A DNA stretch of 64,000 nucleotides from JACVRW01 sp963814095 (lineage in GTDB: Bacteria; Actinomycetota; Thermoleophilia; Solirubrobacterales; Thermoleophilaceae): contig CAWFBT010000008.1 of NCBI GenBank assembly GCA_963814095.1, forward strand, positions 1-64,000, given 5' to 3'. A program made the translations under genes and the position numbers. This document shows, one piece after another, positions 43,013-51,023 of this stretch (position 1 is its first letter; each line of letters begins with the position of its first letter). The notes under the pieces were generated by a model. It saw nothing but the letters and a program-made list of their open reading frames with translations. It was not told the DNA's origin and did no database searches.

Positions 43013-43444
43013 TCAGGGGGCGATCGCGGCCGGCGACGTCAGCGCAACGATCCGGTACGCGATCGCGCAGGGCCAGTTCATGAACGCCTGCAGCTGCAGG
43101 TGCACCCACGCGGGGACGCCCGAGGGGTCGTCGAGGAAGCCGGCGGTTGCCTCCAGCACCGCTCCCTGGTCGCCGCTCGCCTGCACCGCGGCGCTGACCG
43201 ACAGTTGCGCTCCGTCGAGCGCGTCGCGGCGGTAGGCAAGGCTGTCTGGCACGTAGAAGCCGACGTCCTTGCGGGTCGACGAGATGCCCGGCGCCCCGAG
43301 CCTGCGCATCGTGATCCCGGCCGCCTCCGCGCGGCCGTCGATCCAGACGGTCCCCAGGTACTCGGTGCGCCGGCGCTGCTCGCCGCTCGCGGCATCGGTG
43401 ACGAGCGTGTCGATGCGCGGCTGGGGGTCGACCTCGATCTCCAT
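43013..43444 (-). CDS. Uncharacterised small protein coupled to epimerase gene
   Basis: The 143-residue protein starts MEIEVDPQPRIDTLVTDAASGEQRRRTEYLGTVWIDGRAEAAG and ends VHLQLQAFMNWPCAIAYRIVALTSP. The ATG overlaps the upstream epimerase stop (ATGA), showing coupling. Alternating hydrophobic strands suggest a beta-rich fold; no motif or family is recognised. Confidence 0.7.
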   Translation of the reverse strand: MEIEVDPQPRIDTLVTDAASGEQRRRTEYLGTVWIDGRAEAAGITMRRLGAPGISSTRKDVGFYVPDSLAYRRDALDGAQLSVSAAVQASGDQGAVLEATAGFLDDPSGVPAWVHLQLQAFMNWPCAIAYRIVALTSPAAIAP

Positions 43445-44970
43445 CAGTTGCGAGCCAGGACCGAGTCGATGGCGCTGATCACGCGTTCGCGATTGGCGTG
43501 TTCGCGCTCGTAGTCGCGCAGCGCGCCGAGGTCGTCGCGCTCGAGCGAGGCGAGCAGCGCGATCACCTCCTCGGCCGCGAGTTCGTCGTAGTGGTCGACC
43601 GGCCGGGATGGCGCGGGCTCCTGCGGCCGGGGCGCCTGTGCCGCGCGCGATGCGCGCTCGACCGCGTCCTCGGCCGCCTGACGGGCGCGCCGCTCCGCCT
43701 TCTTGGCACGCTCGGTCGCCTTCAGCGCGGCTTCGGCGGCGCGGCGCTCGGCCTTCTTGGAACGCTCGGTCGCCTTCGCGGCGGCGAGCTCGGCCTGGCG
43801 GGACCGGTCCTCGGCGGCGGTGAGCCGCTCCTCATCGCTGGGACCGCCGTCGTCCTCGGCGCTGAGGCTCGCCAGCAACCGCTGCAGCTCGGAGATCTGC
43901 GCGCGGCTGAGCGCGGCCGCCTGGCCGCTGTTCGAGCGCCGGACGTGCGGGCTCCAGCGCAGGAACTCCTCGACCTCGCGCTCGTAGCGATAGCGCTCCT
44001 GCGCGCCGCGTACCACCGGGTGCAGGCGCATGTACTCGCCGAGCTTCAGGACCGCCTCGCGGCTCGTGTGCTGGTAGTGGAAGCCGGCCGCCTTGTAGCG
44101 GCGGTTGTCGACCCCGCGCCCATAGCGCAGCTGGTTCATCGCCTCGGGCGGAATCCGGATGCCCACCCGCCGCAGCACCGCGGTGGCGATGCTCGTTCCC
44201 CACGGCGGCAACACCGGTGCATAGGGCTTGCCGAGCAGCCCGGCGACCTCGCTGAGAGCGAGCACGCCGTCGCCGGCGACGTTGAACAGGCCGGGCGTGC
44301 TGTTCCGGACGGCGTGCTCCAGCGCGTGGAAGACGTCGTCCTCGTGAACGAACTGGTAGCGCGGGTCGAAGCCGAGGATCATCGGCACCGCGGGCAGCGA
44401 GAACAGGTCGATGTGCGACGTGCGCACGTCCGGACCCAGCACGTTCGCGAAGCGCAGCACCGTGACCGTGGCCTCGGGGTTGCGCTCGGCGAACTCTCCC
44501 AGCGAGGCCTCCGCCTCGACGATGTCCCGCTCGATGCCGGTGCGCGGCGGGTGCGGCCGGCGCATCGCCTCGTCGAAGAAGGCGGGGTCGTCCTGCTCGC
44601 AGCCGTAGTAGTGCGTCGAGGACTTGAAGACCACCTTGCGCACCGGCGAGTCGGGCCCGCTGCATGCGGCGAGGATGTTCATCGTCCCGATCACGTTGTT
44701 CTCGTGGGCCTTCGAGGACGAGGTCGTGTTCGAGTCGACGACCAGCCGCGTGTCCACGACGGTGTCGATTTCCGCGGCCTCCACCACGCGCCGCAGGAGC
44801 GCGTGCTGCGCCCCCACCTTCACGTACTCGGTCCGCTCGAGCTCGACCGACGGCTCCTCGTTGTCGACCCCGATCACCGCCTCGACCTCCGGGAAGGCCT
44901 CGAGCGCCTGCGCGAGCCGCCCGCCCCAGTAGGTGGAGAGCCCGGTCACGAGTATGCGGCGCGAGTCCAT
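43444..44970 (-). CDS. NAD-dependent epimerase/dehydratase with coiled-coil tail
   Basis: ATG 44970 gives 508 residues. Residues 1-330 are an extended SDR: RILVTGLSTYWGGRLAQAL at the NAD site (the usual GxxGxxG is degenerate), VVFKSSTHYYGCEQ with the active-site Tyr, and VLRFANVLGP. The C-terminal third is a Lys/Ala/Glu/Arg coiled coil with repeats KATERSKKAERRAAEAALKATERAKKAERRA, then a Pro-rich piece and a helical end. SDRs of this size seldom carry such a tail. It is 2 nt from the acyltransferase gene upstream, suggesting joint action on a membrane lipid or glycolipid. Confidence 0.8.
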   Translation of the reverse strand: MDSRRILVTGLSTYWGGRLAQALEAFPEVEAVIGVDNEEPSVELERTEYVKVGAQHALLRRVVEAAEIDTVVDTRLVVDSNTTSSSKAHENNVIGTMNILAACSGPDSPVRKVVFKSSTHYYGCEQDDPAFFDEAMRRPHPPRTGIERDIVEAEASLGEFAERNPEATVTVLRFANVLGPDVRTSHIDLFSLPAVPMILGFDPRYQFVHEDDVFHALEHAVRNSTPGLFNVAGDGVLALSEVAGLLGKPYAPVLPPWGTSIATAVLRRVGIRIPPEAMNQLRYGRGVDNRRYKAAGFHYQHTSREAVLKLGEYMRLHPVVRGAQERYRYEREVEEFLRWSPHVRRSNSGQAAALSRAQISELQRLLASLSAEDDGGPSDEERLTAAEDRSRQAELAAAKATERSKKAERRAAEAALKATERAKKAERRARQAAEDAVERASRAAQAPRPQEPAPSRPVDHYDELAAEEVIALLASLERDDLGALRDYEREHANRERVISAIDSVLARN

Positions 44971-44972
44971 GA

Positions 44973-45863
44973 CTACCCGAACCAGACCGACTTCCGCTTC
45001 GCGAGCATGTCCCAGAGGTTTTCCTGGATCCGCGCCCGCACCTCCTGGGCGACCGTCTGGACGAGCGCCTTGTCCTCGTGCGAGTCGCCCGGGCCGAACT
45101 CGATCGGCTCGAGGAAGCGAAGCTTGAACTTGGCGGGCAGGTAGCCGAGCATGCCCAGCAGCCCGAAGTGCGGGAAGGTCGGCGTGATCGGGAAGTAGAG
45201 CAGCCCGGTGACGCGCTTCAGGAGGCCGACCTGCGCGAAGATCGGCGCCGCCTCCTCGGCGCCCACGACGCACGCCGGCACGATCGGCGTCCCAGCCCGC
45301 ATGGCCGCCTCGACGAACCCACCGCGGCCGAAGCGGCGCAGCCGGTAGCGGTCCTTGTAGAGCTTCGCGGTCCCCTTGCGCCCCTCGGGAAAGACGAGCA
45401 CGAGCTGCTCCTCGTCGTGCAGCAGCCGGTGCACGTTCGCCGGGTGCGCCGCCACGCAGCCGATCTTCGGCAACAGCGTGCTGAAGCCGGGGTAGCCCTT
45501 GAAGAAGTGCTCGACCGTGATGTTGAGCGGGCGCGGATGCGGGTGCTCCTCGCGGATCGCCTTGGCGAGCATCGCGGCGTCGGGCGGCAGCGCGCCCGAG
45601 TGATTCGAGACGAGCAGCGCTCCGCCGCTCGCCGGCACGTTCTCGATCCCCTCCACCTCGGTGCGGAACCAGTAGCGGTAGAAGAACTCGACCAGGGTTT
45701 GGTCGAAGATCCCCTCGATCCGCTCGGAGCGACCCCAGTCGTTCAGTCGCCGGTCGGGCTCGATCCCCGGCAGGTGGTTCTTCAGTGCCTCTGCCGGCAC
45801 GAGCGACTCGACGGTCGGCCCGCGCTCGCGTACCGACAGGGTCGTGCGCACACGTTCAGCCAT
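44973..45863 (-). CDS. Lysophospholipid acyltransferase-like (PlsC family) protein
   Basis: ATG 45863 (MAERVRTTLSVRERG) gives 296 residues with a PlsC-type domain: LLVSNHSGALPPDAAML is the acyltransferase block I (NHxxxxxxD variant with an extra residue before the Asp), LVLVFPEGRKGTAK block III and PIVPACVVGAEEA block IV. It should transfer acyl chains to a glycerophospholipid or related acceptor at the membrane. The epimerase gene starts 2 nt downstream of its stop, and the pair probably forms a unit. Confidence 0.87.
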   Translation of the reverse strand: MAERVRTTLSVRERGPTVESLVPAEALKNHLPGIEPDRRLNDWGRSERIEGIFDQTLVEFFYRYWFRTEVEGIENVPASGGALLVSNHSGALPPDAAMLAKAIREEHPHPRPLNITVEHFFKGYPGFSTLLPKIGCVAAHPANVHRLLHDEEQLVLVFPEGRKGTAKLYKDRYRLRRFGRGGFVEAAMRAGTPIVPACVVGAEEAAPIFAQVGLLKRVTGLLYFPITPTFPHFGLLGMLGYLPAKFKLRFLEPIEFGPGDSHEDKALVQTVAQEVRARIQENLWDMLAKRKSVWFG

Positions 45864-45903
45864 GACTGCCCGATTCAAGCAGGCCGCACCGGCCGCCGTG
45901 TGA

Positions 45904-46470
45904 TCAGCTTCCGATGCGCTCCAGAACTGGGTCGAGCTGGAGCCGCAGCCCGTTCCAGTCGGGGGCACCGATCACGCCGTCACGCCCCACGAGCTCCTCG
46001 TTCCACGGGTGGACGATGGTCGCGGGCACGATCCCGGCCTCCTTTGCCCTCGTGATGTTGACCGGGCTGTCGTCGACCAGGACGTCGATCCCCAGCTCGA
46101 CGCAGCGCGAGACCTTGTCGAATGAGCAGTGCAGGTCGTGGTAGGGCATGCCGATGGCGTCGAGCCACGACTCCGTCGCCGGGAACGTGCTCATGCGGCG
46201 ATGGCTCGTCACGTGGATCCAGTGGCCCTGCTCGTGCCAGCCCCGGACGGTCTCCACCGCATCCGGGTAGGGCACACCCGCCGCGATGTTCTCGTCCGAG
46301 TGCGTCTCCTCCACGCAGTGGATGACGGCATCGCGCTCGAGCTGGCTGATGCCCCAGTCGCGCTGCTCCTCGTACGGCAGCTCGATCCCGTAGCGCTCCA
46401 GCACCACCCGCTGGAGGAGATCCCAGTAGGGGTGCAGGGTCGAGTCGATGTCCAGCGCGATCTTTGCCAT
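45904..46470 (-). CDS. HAD-superfamily phosphatase (5'-nucleotidase-like)
   Basis: ATG 46470 gives 188 residues. HAD motifs are visible: ALDIDSTLHPYW (motif I, Asp6/Asp8), VTSHRR (motif II Ser/Thr) and VLVDDSPVNITRAKEAG (motif IV). The short cap segment and the motif form match the NT5C/YqfW-type 5'-nucleotidase group. The substrate is unknown. It is divergent from the alpha/beta hydrolase gene 21 nt away, so the two promoters must overlap. Confidence 0.83.
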   Translation of the reverse strand: MAKIALDIDSTLHPYWDLLQRVVLERYGIELPYEEQRDWGISQLERDAVIHCVEETHSDENIAAGVPYPDAVETVRGWHEQGHWIHVTSHRRMSTFPATESWLDAIGMPYHDLHCSFDKVSRCVELGIDVLVDDSPVNITRAKEAGIVPATIVHPWNEELVGRDGVIGAPDWNGLRLQLDPVLERIGS

Positions 46471-46491
46471 TTCGCCGTACCCTAGAAAGCC

Positions 46492-47481
46492 ATGGCGCAG
46501 TTCTATCTCCCCCCCGCGCCCGCTCGCTACCGCAGGGCCCGCGACGCGGACGCGGAGTATGGGACCACGGCGTCCCCCGATTGGCGCGCGATCGACTGGC
46601 CGGCGCACCTGCACAAGGTCGAGATCGACGGGACCCCCGTCAACTACGTGGACGTCGGAGGTGGCGACCGCGAGCCGATCGTGCTCGTCCACGGGCTCGC
46701 CGGTCAGTGGCAGAACTGGCTCGAGAACATCCCGCGTCTCGCCCAGGAGCGGCGCGTGATCGCTCCCGACCTGCCCGGTCACGGCCTCACCCCGATGCCG
46801 CGCGATCAGATCACGATCTCGGGCTACGGCCGCTACGTGAACGCGCTCTGCGAGCAGCTCGAGCTCGGCAAGGTCGACATGATCGGCAACTCGATGGGCG
46901 GCTTCGTGGCCGCGGAGGTCGCGATCCAGTTCCCCGAGCGGATCGACCAGCTCGTGCTGGTCTCCGCGGCAGGGATTGCAAGCGCCGACGCCGCGAAGAT
47001 GCCGGTCATGACGGTCGGGCGCGTGATGAGGGCGCTCGCGTCGCACGGCACGGCGAGCCTCGACCGCTCGATCGCCGCCCGGCCGCGCTCCCGCCACCAC
47101 ACGCTCGCGCTGGTAGCGCGCTATCCAAGCCGCCTCAAGGCCGACCTGGCCTACGAGGGCTTCTTCAAGGGCGCCGGCAAGCCGGGCTTCCTGGACGCCC
47201 TGCGCGCCAACCTCAACTACGACTTCCGCGACCGCCTGCCCGACATACGCCAGCCGACGCTGATCGTCTGGGGCGAGAACGACTCGATCATCCCCGTGCG
47301 CGACGCGCACGAGTTCGAGCGGCTGATCCCGGACTCGCGCAAGGTCGTGATGCGAGCGACCGGGCACGTCCCGATGGTCGAGCGCCCGTCGACCTTCAAC
47401 GAGCTCGTGCTGGACTTCCTCGCCGAGACCGGACGCGCCCGCGAGGGCGAGACGGCAGCGGGCGAGTCGCAGGCCGCCTGA
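46492..47481 (+). CDS. Alpha/beta-fold hydrolase
   Basis: The 329-residue protein has the esterase/lipase core: IVLVHGLAGQWQNWLENIP (oxyanion loop), nucleophile Ser in GNSMGGFVAAE (about 138), the acid in IVWGENDSIIP and the His in ATGHVPMVERP. No signal peptide is visible. It could be a carboxylesterase, haloalkane-dehalogenase relative or C-C hydrolase; the Ser nucleophile argues for an esterase. It begins 21 nt from the divergent HAD gene. Confidence 0.87.
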   Translation: MAQFYLPPAPARYRRARDADAEYGTTASPDWRAIDWPAHLHKVEIDGTPVNYVDVGGGDREPIVLVHGLAGQWQNWLENIPRLAQERRVIAPDLPGHGLTPMPRDQITISGYGRYVNALCEQLELGKVDMIGNSMGGFVAAEVAIQFPERIDQLVLVSAAGIASADAAKMPVMTVGRVMRALASHGTASLDRSIAARPRSRHHTLALVARYPSRLKADLAYEGFFKGAGKPGFLDALRANLNYDFRDRLPDIRQPTLIVWGENDSIIPVRDAHEFERLIPDSRKVVMRATGHVPMVERPSTFNELVLDFLAETGRAREGETAAGESQAA

Positions 47482-47515
47482 CGCGCCGATGCCATCCGGG
47501 GGCTCGCGCCGCCGC

Positions 47516-49192
47516 CTAGGTCGTTATGGCGCCGGCCGACGCCGAGCCGACGTGCTTGGCGTACTTGCCGAGTACGCCTCCGTTGTACTTCGGCGCCGGC
47601 TGCTCGTAGGCATCCACTCGCTCGGCTATCTCGGCATCGCTGAGCTCGACGTTCAGCTCGCGCGCCGCCACGTCGAACACGATGGTGTCGCCGTCGCGCA
47701 CCGCCGCGATCGGACCGCCGTGGCGCGCCTCCGGGGCCACGTGGCCGGCCATGAAACCGTGCGTGGCGCCGGAGAAGCGCCCGTCGGTGAGCAGCGCGAC
47801 CGAGTCGCCGAGCCCCTCGCCGACGAGCGCGGCCGTCACATGCAGCATCTCGCGCATGCCCGGGCCGCCGCTCGGGCCCTCGTTGCGGATCACGACGACC
47901 TCGCGGGGCTCGATCGACTTGTCGATGACGGCGCGGAAGGCGTCCTCCTCGCACTCGAAGACGCGCGCCGGGCCGCGGTGCTCGAGTCGGTCGTGCCCGG
48001 ACAGCTTCACCACGCAGCCTTCGGGCGCGAGGTTGCCGCGCAGGATCGCGAAGCCGCCATTCGGCTTCAGTGCCGCGTCGGGCGTGCGCACCACGTCCTG
48101 GCCCTCGGTCTCCTCGGCCGCCGCCGCCACCTCGCCGATCGTCTGGCCGGTCACCGTCAGGGCGTCGCGGTGCAGCAGGCCGGCCTCGTCGAGGCGGCGG
48201 ATCACGAGCGGCACGCCGCCCGCCCGGTAGAGGTCGGTCGCCACGTAGCGGCCGCCCGGCTTCAGGTCGCACAGGAGGGGCGTCTGCCAGGCGATCCGGT
48301 CGAAGTCCTCGATGTCCAGCTCGACGCCCGCCTCGTGGGCCACGGCGAGCAGGTGCAGGACGAGGTTGGTGGAGCCGCCCGACATGGCGCCGGCGGCGAT
48401 CGCGTTCTCGAGCGAGTCGCGGGTGATGATCTGCCGCGGCGTGCGGCCCTGCTCGAGCACCTCGAGCACGAGCCGGCCGCAGTCCTCCGCGACCTGTCCC
48501 TTCTTGCCATCCTCGGCGGGCACCATCGAGCTGCCCATCGGCGAGATGCCGAGCACCTCGAAGGCCATCGCCATCGTGTTGGCGGTGAACTGGCCCCCGC
48601 ACGCACCGGCGCCCGGGCTCGCGTGGTTCTCGAGGTCGAGCAGGTCGTCGTCGCTCAGGTCACCGGCGGCGTGGGCGCCGATGCCCTCGAAGACGTCCTG
48701 GATCGTCACGTCCCTGCCGCGCCAGCGCCCGGGCGCGATCGAGCCGCCGTAGAGCATCAGGCTCGGCACATCGCTCAGGCGAGCGAGGGCCATCACGCAG
48801 CCGGGGATCGTCTTGTCGCAACCCGACAGCGTGACGAGGGCATCGAACATGTGCCCGCGCGCGACCAGCTCGATCGAGTCGGCGATCACCTCGCGGCTGA
48901 CGAGCGAGGAGCGCATGCCCTCCGTGCCCATCGTGATGCCGTCCGAGATCGCGACGGTGTTGAACTCCATCGGCGTGCCGCCGGCCGCGCGCACGCCGTC
49001 CTTGACGCGTTCGGCCAGGCGGCGCAGGTGGAAGTTGCAGGGCATCGTCTCGGTCCAGGTGTTGGCGATGCCGACGATCGGCCGCTGCAGGGCGTCGTCG
49101 TCGAAGCCGATGCCCTTCAGGTAAGCGCGCGCCTGGGCTCGGTCCGGGCCGTCGAGGATGACCCGGCTGCGCCTGCGCAGGTCCGCGCTCAA
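47516..49192 (-). CDS. ilvD: Dihydroxy-acid dehydratase
   Basis: TTG 49192 overlaps the stop of the upstream gene by 4 nt (TTGA) and gives 558 residues, the normal IlvD length; a longer frame adds Arg/Pro-rich residues of no IlvD character. The [Fe-S] cysteines lie in MPCNFHL, LSGCDKTIPGC and GACGGQFTANTMAMA, and the C-terminal DGRFSGATHGFMAGHVAPEA is the ILVD/EDD signature. It catalyses the third step of valine, leucine and isoleucine synthesis in the cytoplasm. No other ilv gene is nearby. Confidence 0.93.
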   Translation of the reverse strand: MSADLRRRSRVILDGPDRAQARAYLKGIGFDDDALQRPIVGIANTWTETMPCNFHLRRLAERVKDGVRAAGGTPMEFNTVAISDGITMGTEGMRSSLVSREVIADSIELVARGHMFDALVTLSGCDKTIPGCVMALARLSDVPSLMLYGGSIAPGRWRGRDVTIQDVFEGIGAHAAGDLSDDDLLDLENHASPGAGACGGQFTANTMAMAFEVLGISPMGSSMVPAEDGKKGQVAEDCGRLVLEVLEQGRTPRQIITRDSLENAIAAGAMSGGSTNLVLHLLAVAHEAGVELDIEDFDRIAWQTPLLCDLKPGGRYVATDLYRAGGVPLVIRRLDEAGLLHRDALTVTGQTIGEVAAAAEETEGQDVVRTPDAALKPNGGFAILRGNLAPEGCVVKLSGHDRLEHRGPARVFECEEDAFRAVIDKSIEPREVVVIRNEGPSGGPGMREMLHVTAALVGEGLGDSVALLTDGRFSGATHGFMAGHVAPEARHGGPIAAVRDGDTIVFDVAARELNVELSDAEIAERVDAYEQPAPKYNGGVLGKYAKHVGSASAGAITT

Positions 49193-49800
49193 CGGCTCTT
49201 CTGCTGAATCTCGGGCCGGCTGCCGCGCCGGCGCTCCCACTCCGCGAGCCGCCAGAGATCGCGGCGGACGCGGGCGGGGTCGTGCTGACGTCCCACGAGA
49301 TGCAGGTTGGCGCGCCGGATCACGCGATCCTCGTCCGAGGTGAGGGCCATCCACTTGGCGAGCACGTCATCCGAGGCAGGGAGGCGCTGGCGCCCGCCGC
49401 CTCCGGTCAGGTCTGGAAACTCGACGCAGTACTCGCTCAGCAGCTGGCCGCTCGCCGGCACGTAGGCCACGATCGGCTTGTGCGGGTAGACGAGGTAGGC
49501 GTACGCGGGTCCGCTCTGCTTGTCCGAATCGCGACGCGCGTGCCGACCCGCGACCCGGATGAAGCCCAGGTCGCGGTACATCGACCATTCCTCTTCGTTC
49601 ACGCACGAGCGCAGCAGCTCGCGGGCACGTTGCTCGGCACGGCGCTCGCGGCCGGGGTCGTAGCGCGCGAGCTCCTCGAGCCCGCCGTTGGCGCGTCGCC
49701 GCGGCGCGCGCACAGCGCGGCGGCGCTCGATCGCGTTCACGATCAGCGGGGCCGCCAGCACGAGCGCGATCAGGGCGAGTGCGAGCAGGGCGAACAGCAT
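49189..49800 (-). CDS. Uncharacterised membrane-anchored protein
   Basis: The 203-residue protein has an N-terminal transmembrane helix (MLFALLALALIALVLAAPLIVNAI) and a cytoplasmic Arg-rich region followed by a compact domain: VNEEEWSMYRDLGFIRVAG, AYLVYPHKPIVAYVPASGQLLSEYCVEFPDL, then VLAKWMALTSDEDRVIRRANLHLVG. I do not recognise it. It is translationally coupled to ilvD by a TTGA overlap, though a shared pathway is not implied. Confidence 0.72.
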   Translation of the reverse strand: MLFALLALALIALVLAAPLIVNAIERRRAVRAPRRRANGGLEELARYDPGRERRAEQRARELLRSCVNEEEWSMYRDLGFIRVAGRHARRDSDKQSGPAYAYLVYPHKPIVAYVPASGQLLSEYCVEFPDLTGGGGRQRLPASDDVLAKWMALTSDEDRVIRRANLHLVGRQHDPARVRRDLWRLAEWERRRGSRPEIQQKSR

Positions 49801-49807
49801 CGGTTCG

Positions 49808-50056
49808 TCAGCCCCCCGAGGCGCGCGGGAAGAAGATCACGCGCTCGGCCTCGATCGGGACGTCGGCGAAGTCCTTGACGAGCTGCGCCTCGCGGCGCCC
49901 GCTGCCCGGGTGAGTGGTTGGGACAGCGGCCCACATGCCCTCGTCGAGCTGGCGCCTGAACTCGCGGATCAGGCGCTCCTCGTCCTCCTCCACACGCGGA
50001 TCGCCCTCGGCGAGCAACACCTCGCCGTGTCCGGGCTTCATGCGCAGGAACTTGAT
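49808..50056 (-). CDS. Small acidic protein, possible ATC start
   Basis: The frame encodes a small protein containing KPGHGEVLLAEGDPRVEEDEERLIREFRRQLDEGMW and ending VIFFPRASGG. The first ATG is at 50041 (77 residues) but has no ribosome-binding site. A strong GGAGGAGAG lies at 50061-50069, 8 nt upstream of ATC at 50056, which would add I-K-F-L-R before the Met; no ATG, GTG or TTG lies in frame between. ATC initiation is rare but known. Function unknown. Confidence 0.6.
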   Translation of the reverse strand: MKFLRMKPGHGEVLLAEGDPRVEEDEERLIREFRRQLDEGMWAAVPTTHPGSGRREAQLVKDFADVPIEAERVIFFPRASGG

Positions 50057-50115
50057 CGGTCTCTCCTCCGGGGCTTTGACGTCGCCATGCCGCCACTCGC
50101 GGCGGGGGGGACCGA

Positions 50116-50931
50116 TTATGGCACGGCGGTGCGCCCGGCTCGCCGCTCCGCGAGGCCGATTGCGTCAACCGGGCCGGCCCCCTCGCCGACGTCGCGCAGG
50201 CCGTCCCTGACCGCCTCGGCGGCGATCTGCTTCGCGCGCTCGGCCGCCTCGAGTGGCTCGAACCCGAGCGCCAGGCCCGCCGCCAGCGCCGACGAGTGCG
50301 TGCAGCCCGAGCCGTGCGCCGCCCCGTCCGCGTAGCGCTCTCCCGGGATCTCGACGAGCCGCTCGCCGTCGAAGAAGACGTCGGTCGCCTCTTCCCGGTG
50401 GCCGCCGGTCACCACCACCACGGCCGCCCCCAGCGAGTGGATCGCCTCGGCGAGCGTCACCGGATCCGCGTCCTCGCCGGCCAGGACGCGCGCCTCGGGC
50501 AGGTTGGGCGTCACGACCGTCACCTTTGGGAGCAGCTTGGCGCGCAGCGCGTCGAGCGCGCTCTCGTCGAGCAGGCGCGCGCCGCTCTCGGCGATCATCA
50601 CGGGGTCGAGAACCACGGGTGCTCCGAGCACGAGGTCGAGCGCGCCGGCGACCGTCTCGATCGTCTCCGCGGTCCCGAGCATGCCGATCTTGACGGCGTC
50701 GACGCCGATGTCCTCGGCGACCGCCCTGACCTGCTCGACGATCGCCTCTGGCGGCAGTGGGTAGACCGCCGTGACCGCGCGCGTGTTCTGGGCCGTCACG
50801 GCAGTGATCGCCGTCATGCCGTGCACGCCGCAGCGCGCGAAAGCCTTCAGGTCGGCCTGGATGCCCGCCCCGCCGCCGGAGTCGGAGCCGGCGATCGAGA
50901 GGACGCGCGGGGTGCGTTCGGGGTCGCTCAT
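50116..50931 (-). CDS. thiD: Hydroxymethylpyrimidine (phosphate) kinase
   Basis: ATG 50931 (MSDPERTPRVLSIAGSDSGGGAG) gives 271 residues; upstream starts at 50946 and 50970 exist. The family landmarks are SIAGSDSGGGAGIQADLKAF (substrate loop), a central VKIGMLGTAETIE, LDPVMIAESGARLL and the anion hole GSGCTHSSALAAGLALG. ThiD phosphorylates HMP and HMP-P for thiamine pyrophosphate synthesis. No other thi gene or TPP riboswitch is seen; the 92-nt gap to the divergent comM gene is too short for a riboswitch. Confidence 0.92.
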   Translation of the reverse strand: MSDPERTPRVLSIAGSDSGGGAGIQADLKAFARCGVHGMTAITAVTAQNTRAVTAVYPLPPEAIVEQVRAVAEDIGVDAVKIGMLGTAETIETVAGALDLVLGAPVVLDPVMIAESGARLLDESALDALRAKLLPKVTVVTPNLPEARVLAGEDADPVTLAEAIHSLGAAVVVVTGGHREEATDVFFDGERLVEIPGERYADGAAHGSGCTHSSALAAGLALGFEPLEAAERAKQIAAEAVRDGLRDVGEGAGPVDAIGLAERRAGRTAVP

Positions 50932-51023
50932 CGCCTTGCCGAGCATAGGGCCGCGCCGGTTTTCGCTCACTTGTTACTCGAGCGTCCCCACGCGTAACGC
51001 GGCCCGCCCTAGCGTGGCCTGCC

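Noticed and set aside
50932..51023. TPP riboswitch upstream of thiD
   Set aside because: The gap to the divergent comM gene is only 92 nt and no TPP aptamer core (CUGAGA) is visible on the thiD strand.
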